This document shows, piece after piece, positions 1 to 5,650 of a stretch of 20,226 nt of DNA. The stretch's first letter is position 1; every line of letters begins with the position of its first letter. Below the pieces are notes generated by a model. The model made no database searches and was not told where the DNA came from. It worked only from the letters and a program-made list of their open reading frames with translations. Made by a program: the position numbers and the translations under genes. The DNA is from Sva-07 sp031398325 (GTDB lineage Bacteria; Actinomycetota; Acidimicrobiia; Acidimicrobiales; Ilumatobacteraceae), in the NCBI GenBank assembly GCA_031398325.1, contig JANNNB010000227.1, positions 1 to 20,226 of the forward strand. The letters run 5' to 3'.

Positions 1-63
1 GACGACGACCGACCACTCGTGCGTTGGTTCGTCGACTCGGCGGCCGCCACGCTCAGCGGCTGA
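1..63 (+). CDS. C-terminal end of a rightward gene (truncated by window edge)
   Basis: Frame 1 is open from the window edge to a TGA at 61-63 and would encode 20 residues ending LVRWFVDSAAATLSG. Seventeen of the twenty sense codons end in G or C, which matches the strong third-position bias of the confident genes in this window. No start is visible, so the gene begins outside. The product cannot be identified from so short a tail. If real, it runs towards the 3' end of the leftward tRNA-Arg, with 36 bases between them. A chance open frame is possible at this length, hence the modest confidence. Confidence 0.4.
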   Translation, partial: DDDRPLVRWFVDSAAATLSG

Positions 64-99
64 CAGGAAGGTCCGCGCCCACACCAACCGGTAGCACAG

Positions 100-172
100 T
101 GCCCCTGGCAGGAATCGGACCTGCGACACACGGTTTAGGAAACCGATGCTCTATCCACTGAGCTACAGGGGC
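100..172 (-). tRNA. tRNA-Arg, anticodon CCU
   Basis: The minus strand folds into a complete cloverleaf of 73 bases including discriminator A. The acceptor stem GCCCCTG/CAGGGGC is 7 bp. The D arm is GCTC-AGTGGATA-GAGC, with G18 and G19 present. The anticodon loop is TTCCTAA, giving anticodon CCU, which reads the arginine codon AGG. The T stem GCAGG/CCTGC is perfect, and the G15-C48 pair is available. CCA is not encoded. Two oddities: the T loop reads TCCGATT, so position 55 is C where U (pseudouridine) is nearly universal, and the first anticodon-stem pair is a U27-U43 mismatch. A TATCCT hexamer (185-190, minus strand) about 12 bases upstream could be the -10 box, but no good -35 is seen. Confidence 0.93.
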
Positions 173-266
173 TGACGGGAGAGCAGGATATTGGGCGGCA
201 ACGCTGCGGCACCACGGCTCGCAGGAATCGGGCCTGTGGTAGGTTCGCCCGAGGACGAGGATTTCG

Positions 267-274
267 AAAGGAAG
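267..274 (+). promoter_or_regulatory. Ribosome binding site that decides the DUF4157 gene start
   Basis: The purine-rich stretch AAAGGAAG ends six bases before GTG 281. The longer open frame begins with TTG at 191, only 18 bases from the tRNA 5' end, and has no comparable Shine-Dalgarno sequence. The GTG at 281 is therefore the preferred start. Confidence 0.5.
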
Positions 275-280
275 TTCCGC

Positions 281-1522
281 GTGGGCAGCGAGCGGGTCGA
301 GCGGGTTCCCAGCGCACAGGAACCTGCGCGGAGCACTCAGAGCCCTGCTCTGCGGACCACTGCCGAGCGAGTCCAGCGGCGAGCTGCGCCGACGGCAGGC
401 AGCGACGTCCTGCCGGAGCGGCTGCAAGCTGGCGTCGAAGCGCTGTCCGGGCTCCCGATGGGCGACGTGAACGTCCACTACAACTCGCCTCGGCCGGCAC
501 TGCACCGAGCCCTCGCGTACGCGCAGGGAACGGACATCCATCTCGGACCCGGTCAGGAACGACATCTGCCACACGAAGCGTGGCACGTCGTCCAGCAAGC
601 ACAAGGGCGGGTTCGAGCCTCGGTCCAGGCCAAGGGCCGGACCGACATCAACACCGATCGCAGCCTCGAACGGGAGGCCGACATCATGGGGGCCCGCGCC
701 CTGCGCCACGGCGAACGCGGTGGTCCAGCCATCGGAGTGACGAGTCGCAGCGGCCGATCGATCCTCGCGAGGACGATCCAGCTGAAGGCGCCGGCGGGCT
801 GGGACAATGGCGACCGCTCCACGTGGGAGCCCGATTTCTACAACGGGTTCAGTTACACGCTGGTGAGCGACGCGTTGTCCACCCTCGACCTCAACACCGA
901 ACGCGAAACCGCCAACAAGTGGGCGACCATGGCCCTGAACAATGGGCTCGTCGGCATAGGCCCGGTGCGGAGCACGTACAAGTCGAGCTACGACCAGGCC
1001 GCCGACGCGTTCTCCGTGTCACAGAACGTCACCGGTCTCGACAAGCTCGTCGTGCACGCACACATCTCGCCGACCAACGTGGTGGCGCTCGACGGTGGCG
1101 TCAATCTGAAGTGGGCGCACGACGAAACCGGATACAAGGCGGCGAACGTGCCGAGCGCGATCGGGAGCTCGATCATCGATGTCGCGACGGCTCGCAAGCA
1201 CTGGGAGACGAACCCCGCACACGATCAGGCCGAGAAGGATGCCCAGGACGCCGAAGACCTCGCGGTTGGCGAAGCGATCTTCAATCTGTTCGACACGTCG
1301 AAGGACGAGGCCATCAAGGCCGCCGCGTTGGAGAAGGCGAAGAAGGACTCCGAAACCGAACTCGTGAACTGGGCGTGGAAAGCCACGATCAAGAAGAAGG
1401 AATTCGGTCAGAAGCTGGCCGAAGCGAAACTCGATCCCGTCAAGTACGAGAAGTTCCTCCAAATGTTGCGCTCGGTCAAGGCCCGCAAGGAGAAAGAAGC
1501 CGCACAGGCCGCCCCACCGTGA
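281..1522 (+). CDS. DUF4157 (eCIS-core-type) protein with uncharacterised C-terminal domain
   Basis: The product is 413 residues from GTG 281; a TTG at 191 would add 30. Residues 1-40 are Arg/Pro/Gln-rich and probably disordered. Residues about 42-145 match the DUF4157 pattern: LPERLQAGVEALSGLPMGDV, then HYNSP, DIHLGPG and the HEAWHVVQQ motif. The HExxH zinc-protease-like signature falls at residues 98-102, and a downstream EREADIMGARA supplies the usual conserved Glu and Asp. Residues about 170-310 form a domain I do not recognise, with VVHAHISPTNVVALDGG in its core. Residues about 310-410 are Lys/Glu/Ala-rich and helical. DUF4157 is known from effectors of extracellular contractile injection systems and from polymorphic toxins, where it precedes a variable toxin domain. 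No signal peptide or contractile-system gene is visible. The effector role is inference; the family call is firm. Confidence 0.82.
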   Translation: MGSERVERVPSAQEPARSTQSPALRTTAERVQRRAAPTAGSDVLPERLQAGVEALSGLPMGDVNVHYNSPRPALHRALAYAQGTDIHLGPGQERHLPHEAWHVVQQAQGRVRASVQAKGRTDINTDRSLEREADIMGARALRHGERGGPAIGVTSRSGRSILARTIQLKAPAGWDNGDRSTWEPDFYNGFSYTLVSDALSTLDLNTERETANKWATMALNNGLVGIGPVRSTYKSSYDQAADAFSVSQNVTGLDKLVVHAHISPTNVVALDGGVNLKWAHDETGYKAANVPSAIGSSIIDVATARKHWETNPAHDQAEKDAQDAEDLAVGEAIFNLFDTSKDEAIKAAALEKAKKDSETELVNWAWKATIKKKEFGQKLAEAKLDPVKYEKFLQMLRSVKARKEKEAAQAAPP

Positions 1523-1530
1523 CGATCGGT

Positions 1531-2916
1531 TCAGGCCCCCTCGCGGGGTGACCGTTCGAGGAGCACAGACGCTGCGAAGCCTGAACCGTCTGCCCGGCGA
1601 TCGGCCTCGATGATGTCGTCCGTTCCCAGCGCATCGACGAAGCCGGCGACCGTCTCGATGCCCTCGTCCCATCCGAGGTAGTAGGCAGCGAGGAACTGGC
1701 AGGCAGCGCCGACCGCATCGGCCTCGACTCCTTCACCGTCGCGAAGGCGCTCGCCGAGCCGACGCAGCGCCGCGACCTCACCGGCATCTGCGGCGACGCG
1801 CAACCAGCGAAGCGCCTCCTCCTCCGCCGCCGCCCCTTCGACATCTTCGAGAACGAAGCTCAGATCCGTGGCGGTGGCCGGATGGTCGATCCCGGCGATC
1901 GATCGGTACGCCTCGATCGCTCCGTCACGGTCCTCCCCATCCGCCAACGTTCCCGAATAGAGCGCGAAACCGAGGTCGTGCATCGCCGGGGGGTAGCCCT
2001 GCTGCGCTGCGGCGCGCAGGTTCGTTTCGAAGAGAGCGAGATCGCCATCACGCCGAGCGCTCTGTGCCAAGGCGTGAAGGGACGCCGCGTGCCCGTTGGC
2101 CGCTGCCTGTACCAACCAGGTGCGTCCCTCCGTCGGGTCGGGAAGGTCACCGAATCCCAGGCTCGTCACCCTGCCCCAGTGCCAGCAGGCCTCGGGGTCA
2201 CCTTCCTTGGCTGCCTCGTAGACCTCGACTCGATGGTGATTGACCAGATCCATGGCCGCCTCCAGCTGCGCTGCGAGACGCTCGCGTGCCGCCGGCTCGT
2301 CGTGGTCCGCCTTCCACCGCCGATCACCCGACGGCTCGAACAGCATCTCGCGCGTCAGATAGGCGGCACGGATCGCCCATCCGACCCCCTCGACGAAGCG
2401 GCTCCCGGCGACTGCCGATTCGGCGAGGGAGAGCAACGCCGCCGGCTCGCGGCCGAGCGCAACCGAGCGCTTCCAGAACTCGTCGGCCCGCGCCACGTTC
2501 CGCTCACCGAGCGCTTCCGTCCACCAGAGGTCACCGGCGCGCCGGGCACCCGGCGCACTGCCGAGTTCTGATGCGCGCTCAAACAGTTCCAGCGCGCGAC
2601 GAGCGTCGACCGCGGTCCCTCGTCCGGCCAGGCAGGCGTCGCCCAGCAAGACGAGCGCGTCGATGTCACCGCCCGCCACGCCGAGTTCGAAGGCCGCCAC
2701 GGCAGCGGCTTCGTCCTGATCGGGCGGTCTGCCGACGAGAACTCCGAGTGCCGTGTTGCCCCGGGGATCGCCGTGCTTCCCGACGGATTCGTAGATCCCA
2801 GCGGCGTCCGAGCGGCGGCCCTCGCCTTCCGCTGCGGCCCCTTCGAAGAGCCACGGGCCCGGCACGCCTGACACGTCAGTCGTCACGATGCCGTTCGCCC
2901 AGGAGTCATGAACCAC
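1531..2916 (-). CDS. Sel1-like/TPR repeat protein
   Basis: The product is 461 residues, starting at GTG 2916. It is built almost wholly from Ala-rich helical pairs of Sel1/TPR type, for example ALVLLGDACLAGRGTAVDAR, AMHDLGFALYSGTLADGEDR and ALRRLGERLRDGEGVEADAV. The spacing and the A-LG-YG-G signature fit Sel1-like repeats, which act as protein-protein scaffolds. There is no signal peptide, membrane segment or catalytic domain, so it is probably a cytoplasmic adaptor of unknown partner. It is last in a leftward run, 66 bases downstream of the metallopeptidase gene, and its 3' end lies 8 bases from that of the convergent DUF4157 gene. No strong ribosome binding site precedes GTG 2916, so the exact start is uncertain. 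Confidence 0.82.
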   Translation of the reverse strand: MVHDSWANGIVTTDVSGVPGPWLFEGAAAEGEGRRSDAAGIYESVGKHGDPRGNTALGVLVGRPPDQDEAAAVAAFELGVAGGDIDALVLLGDACLAGRGTAVDARRALELFERASELGSAPGARRAGDLWWTEALGERNVARADEFWKRSVALGREPAALLSLAESAVAGSRFVEGVGWAIRAAYLTREMLFEPSGDRRWKADHDEPAARERLAAQLEAAMDLVNHHRVEVYEAAKEGDPEACWHWGRVTSLGFGDLPDPTEGRTWLVQAAANGHAASLHALAQSARRDGDLALFETNLRAAAQQGYPPAMHDLGFALYSGTLADGEDRDGAIEAYRSIAGIDHPATATDLSFVLEDVEGAAAEEEALRWLRVAADAGEVAALRRLGERLRDGEGVEADAVGAACQFLAAYYLGWDEGIETVAGFVDALGTDDIIEADRRADGSGFAASVLLERSPREGA

Positions 2917-2982
2917 CGTAACGCATCGTCGTCCTCCGCAGACCGACGAGCCGGACCAGCAGACTCGGCAACCGGGACGCCC

Positions 2983-3882
2983 TCAGGGGGCGAGCGAGCC
3001 GTTGAAGGTCGTGCACTGCTCGGGGTCACCGGTCTCGAAGCCCGTGGAGAACCACATCCGACGTTGCTCGGCACTGCCGTGGGTGAACGATTCCGGGTTC
3101 ACTTCCTGGCCAGCCGACTCGAGGATCCGATCATCACCGACCGCCTCGGCTGCACCGAGTGCCTCTTCGATCTCGCCCTCGCGATCGAACAACCCGCGCT
3201 CGGCGACCGAGGACGCCCAGGCACCGGCGAAGCAGTCGGCCTGCAACTCCAGCGCGACGCTGAACTCGTTCGCCACGTCGGGATTCTGTTGCTGAGCGGC
3301 GTTCGTCCGATCGGAGATCCCCGTGATGTTCTGCACGTGATGTCCGTACTCGTGGGCGACGATGTACTGGGCGGCGAGGTCGCCGGTGGCACCGAAGTCG
3401 GCCTGGAGTTGCTCGAGGAAGTCGAGATCGAAGTACACGAGCTGATCGGCGGGGCAATAGAACGGCCCGGCCTGGGATGACGCTCCGCCACAGCCGTCCG
3501 TCTGAACGCCACCGCTGAAGAACACGGTGTCGGTGCCGGAGAACGCCCCCTGGAACGACACCGGGTACTGGTCCTCCCAGTAGAGCGACACGTCGTCGAC
3601 CGCCCCGCACACGACCTGTTCGATCTCGGTCTCGCACGCGACGTCGCCACTGCCGCTGTCGTCGACCGCTCCACCCTGGGCGCCGAGCCCGGGGGCGCCG
3701 GCTCCGTCGCCTCCACCGAGCTGGGTGATCAGCACGATCGCGACGAGCACGATGATGCCGACGAGTCCGCCACCTGCCTTCATCGGAATGGGGAGACCGC
3801 CGCCGCCGAAGGCGCTTCCACCGCCACCACTCCCCCGACGGTCACGAATGCGCCCGGAACTGCCCGATCTGATCTTGGTCAT
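2983..3882 (-). CDS. YpfJ-family neutral zinc metallopeptidase, membrane-anchored
   Basis: The product is 299 residues. The ATG at 3882 is preceded at 8 bases by GGAAGGA. Order: a basic, Gly-rich cytoplasmic N-terminus (1-38), one transmembrane helix (about 39-56, GGLVGIIVLVAIVLITQLGG), a Gly/Ala linker, then the extracytoplasmic peptidase domain. HEYGHH at 177-182 supplies the two zinc histidines and the catalytic Glu. ELQADCFAG at 212-220 supplies the third ligand, as is usual in the Zn_peptidase (PF04228) family. Cysteines at about 83, 92, 131, 143, 217 and 290 could form disulfides outside the membrane. Length and layout are normal for the family, whose physiological substrate is poorly known. 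It lies between the split-barrel flavoprotein and Sel1 genes on the same strand. Confidence 0.93.
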   Translation of the reverse strand: MTKIRSGSSGRIRDRRGSGGGGSAFGGGGLPIPMKAGGGLVGIIVLVAIVLITQLGGGDGAGAPGLGAQGGAVDDSGSGDVACETEIEQVVCGAVDDVSLYWEDQYPVSFQGAFSGTDTVFFSGGVQTDGCGGASSQAGPFYCPADQLVYFDLDFLEQLQADFGATGDLAAQYIVAHEYGHHVQNITGISDRTNAAQQQNPDVANEFSVALELQADCFAGAWASSVAERGLFDREGEIEEALGAAEAVGDDRILESAGQEVNPESFTHGSAEQRRMWFSTGFETGDPEQCTTFNGSLAP

Positions 3883-3934
3883 GAGGTGGATCCTTCCCCC
3901 GCTCGTGCGTCACGAATCACGGGGGCCGAACACA

Positions 3935-4285
3935 TCACGGCGCCGGTCGGTGCAGTACCGCACCGGTCGGAGTCAGGGTGACGAGTTCGTCGTCGACCAC
4001 AGCGACACCGTCGACGATGAGACTGAAGCCGGTGGAATCGACCGGTGGATAGCAGAGCGTGATCGAGGAACGCGCGGTTGCGTTGAGCGCACTGCTCCGA
4101 CCCACGCCCATCACGAGCGATGCGTCGACCCACGATGGCGACACTGCGACGACGTGCGGCCGAGCATCATCACGAACCGTCAACAGATACGCCCACCCGT
4201 ACTCGGCTGTCTTCGCTTCGAGTTCGTCGAGACCGACCACAACGCTCATCTCCCCAGCGTAGGTCGGCGGCCGGCCACAGATCAC
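3935..4285 (-). CDS. Short pyridoxamine 5'-phosphate oxidase-like split-barrel protein
   Basis: The product is 116 residues from GTG 4285, or 104 from ATG 4249. The core AYLLTVRDDARPHVVAVSPS resembles the first strands of the FMN- or F420-binding split barrel, where a TV(R)xDGxPHVV pattern is typical. The rest continues with alternating strands, such as SITLCYPPVDSTGFSLIVDG. The protein is near the short end of the family, and I cannot tell FMN from F420 use. It is first in a leftward run with the zinc metallopeptidase 52 bases downstream, and divergent from the peroxiredoxin. The start is uncertain: an AGGA near GTG 4285 is weak, and the GGGGAG before ATG 4249 is too close. Confidence 0.78.
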   Translation of the reverse strand: MICGRPPTYAGEMSVVVGLDELEAKTAEYGWAYLLTVRDDARPHVVAVSPSWVDASLVMGVGRSSALNATARSSITLCYPPVDSTGFSLIVDGVAVVDDELVTLTPTGAVLHRPAP

Positions 4286-4290
4286 GAGAA

Positions 4291-4311
4291 TCCTGACCGA
4301 ACTGGTCGGGA
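4291..4311. promoter_or_regulatory. Inverted repeat in the divergent flavoprotein/peroxiredoxin promoter region
   Basis: TCCTGACC and GGTCGGGA form 8-base arms (seven Watson-Crick pairs plus one T-G) around the 5-base centre GAACT. The element lies six bases upstream of the flavoprotein GTG and 118 bases upstream of the peroxiredoxin ATG. It could be an operator for a dimeric regulator, perhaps a redox one given the neighbours. That is inference; no -35/-10 pair is clear nearby. Confidence 0.3.
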
Positions 4312-4428
4312 ATGCCGGTAACGTCGTTTGCCGGGATGGACACCGCGGAGACGTGACTGCCGTCCCGACGATTCAACCCGTTCTGCAATCCAACCGTTCG
4401 CACAGAAGCGCAACAAGGGAGTTCCAAC

Positions 4429-5064
4429 ATGGCCGTACGTCTCGGCGACATCGCACCCGACTTCACCGCCCAGACAACTCAGGGCGAGATCAGTTTCCAC
4501 GAGTGGCTGGGCGACTCGTGGGGTGTCCTGTTCAGCCACCCGAAGGACTTCACGCCGGTGTGCACCACCGAACTCGGGTACGTCGCGAAGATCAAGCCGG
4601 AGTTCGACAAGCGCAACGTCAAGGTCATCGGTCTCTCGGTCGACCCGGTGGAAAGCCATGTCAAGTGGGAGGCCGACATCGAGGAGACCCAGGGCACAGC
4701 GGTCAACTTCCCGATGATCGGCGACCCTGATCGCACGGTCGCCGACCTCTACGACATGATCCAGCCGAACGCGAGCGACACGATGACGGTGCGTTCCGTG
4801 TTCGTCGTCGGGCCTGACAAGAAGGTCAAGCTCACGCTCACCTACCCCGCCTCGACGGGCCGCAACTTCGACGAGATCCTCCGCGTCATCGACAGCCTCC
4901 AGCTGACTGCCGACTACAAGGTCGCCACCCCGGCCAACTGGAAGGACGGCGAGAACGTCATCATCGTTCCGGCCGTCTCCAACGATGACGCCAAGGGCCT
5001 GTTCCCGAACGGATGGGACGAGATCAAGCCGTACCTGCGCGTCACCAAGCAGCCGAACAAGTAA
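4429..5064 (+). CDS. 1-Cys (Prx6-type) peroxiredoxin
   Basis: This 211-residue enzyme would reduce hydrogen peroxide and organic hydroperoxides. The peroxidatic Cys45 lies in the canonical PKDFTPVCTTELG motif, and an Arg in TVRSVFVVGPD completes the active site. There is no other cysteine in the protein, so it must use an external thiol, which defines the 1-Cys type. The C-terminal domain has the Prx6-family ATPANWKDGE, followed by a Trp/Tyr-containing end (GWDEIKPYLR). Length is normal. ATG 4429 is preceded at seven bases by AAGGGAG. It appears to be a single-gene unit: divergent from the split-barrel gene and closed by a strong terminator at 5098. The cytoplasmic location is inferred from the lack of a signal peptide. 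Confidence 0.95.
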   Translation: MAVRLGDIAPDFTAQTTQGEISFHEWLGDSWGVLFSHPKDFTPVCTTELGYVAKIKPEFDKRNVKVIGLSVDPVESHVKWEADIEETQGTAVNFPMIGDPDRTVADLYDMIQPNASDTMTVRSVFVVGPDKKVKLTLTYPASTGRNFDEILRVIDSLQLTADYKVATPANWKDGENVIIVPAVSNDDAKGLFPNGWDEIKPYLRVTKQPNK

Positions 5065-5086
5065 TCCCGAACAAGTAATCCCGAAC
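5053..5086 (+). repeat. 14-bp tandem duplication across the peroxiredoxin stop codon
   Basis: The unit CCGAACAAGTAATC occurs at 5053-5066 and again exactly at 5067-5080, followed by a partial third copy, CCGAAC, at 5081-5086. The first copy encodes the last residues (PNK) and TAA stop of the peroxiredoxin, so the stop-codon context is duplicated in the 3' untranslated region. It looks like replication slippage. Confidence 0.9.
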
Positions 5087-5097
5087 GACTTCTCCCG

Positions 5098-5145
5098 ATG
5101 GAGCAGGCCTCGCGCTTGGCGCGAGGACTGCTCCATGTTCGTTTT
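5098..5145 (+). terminator. Rho-independent terminator of the peroxiredoxin gene
   Basis: ATGGAGCAG (5098-5106) pairs with CTGCTCCAT (5128-5136), and CCTCGCGC (5108-5115) pairs with GCGCGAGG (5119-5126). The loop is three bases, with one opposed unpaired base on each side (5107, 5127). The T-rich tract GTTCGTTTT follows at 5137-5145. The stem totals 17 pairs and lies 33 bases after the stop codon. On the minus strand no T tract follows, so it should stop mainly rightward transcription. Confidence 0.85.
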
Positions 5146-5167
5146 CCGCCTGACGCGAGGCCGATGC

Positions 5168-5650
5168 TCAGAGCCAGTTCGTCTCGACCCAGACCCGAAC
5201 CGCGGGGGCGAGGTGGTCGAGATGTTCGCTCGGGGACGTACGGATCTGGGTCGCGCTGATCGGAACCGCCACTCGCTCGGCGTCGACGACCACAGCGTCG
5301 GCACCGAAGCGGTCGGCAAGCTCACTGACATACCCGTCAGAGGAGAACACGGCATGAGGTCCCTCGTCCGTTGGCCAGTGACCGCGGAACAGGTCCATCC
5401 ACTGGATCCACAGATCCGGGTCGTCGAAGTTGGTCGCCAGCGAGTGACGGACCTCGATCACCGTCACGTCAGGGTGCAGATCTGCGAGCCAGCCGGCGCG
5501 CAGATGTCCCGGCGCCGTGTCGCGCTCCGCCGAGCTGTTGACGAACACGACGAGTTGCTCGCAGCGAGCTGCGGCCGATTCGATCATGTACGAGTGGCCG
5601 AGGTGCGGGGGATCGAACCGCCCGACGATCAGACCTGTCGGGTAGCTCAC
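5168..5650 (-). CDS. NadR/NadM-type nicotinamide-nucleotide adenylyltransferase-like protein
   Basis: The product is 160 residues, starting at GTG 5650. The N-terminal GRFDPPHLGH (10-19) holds the HxGH nucleotidyltransferase motif, and ISATQIR (131-137) is the C-terminal ISxTxxR ATP-binding motif. Both are hallmarks of small NMN adenylyltransferases and the N-terminal domain of NadR. The expected reaction is NMN + ATP to NAD + pyrophosphate. The length suits a stand-alone catalytic domain; no kinase or DNA-binding domain is attached. Its GTG start overlaps the cyclase stop as GTGA, so translation is probably coupled to the long upstream regulator. Other cytidylyltransferase-like substrates are possible, because housekeeping NadD usually differs in sequence. 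The fold call is firm, the substrate less so. Confidence 0.85.
   Translation of the reverse strand: MSYPTGLIVGRFDPPHLGHSYMIESAAARCEQLVVFVNSSAERDTAPGHLRAGWLADLHPDVTVIEVRHSLATNFDDPDLWIQWMDLFRGHWPTDEGPHAVFSSDGYVSELADRFGADAVVVDAERVAVPISATQIRTSPSEHLDHLAPAVRVWVETNWL

Noticed and set aside
191..280. TTG 191 as the start of the DUF4157 protein
   Set aside because: It has no ribosome binding site and would sit on the tRNA promoter region. GTG 281 has AAAGGAAG at good spacing.
100..1522. DUF4157 gene as cargo of a tRNA-targeted genomic island
   Set aside because: Integrases normally use the tRNA 3' end, which faces the left edge here. The DUF4157 gene is on the 5' side, with no integrase and no repeat of the tRNA 3' end found nearby.
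1537..1548. CCCC-TCGC-GGGG hairpin as a terminator between the convergent DUF4157 and Sel1 genes
   Set aside because: The stem is only four pairs with no T tract and lies within the Sel1 coding end.
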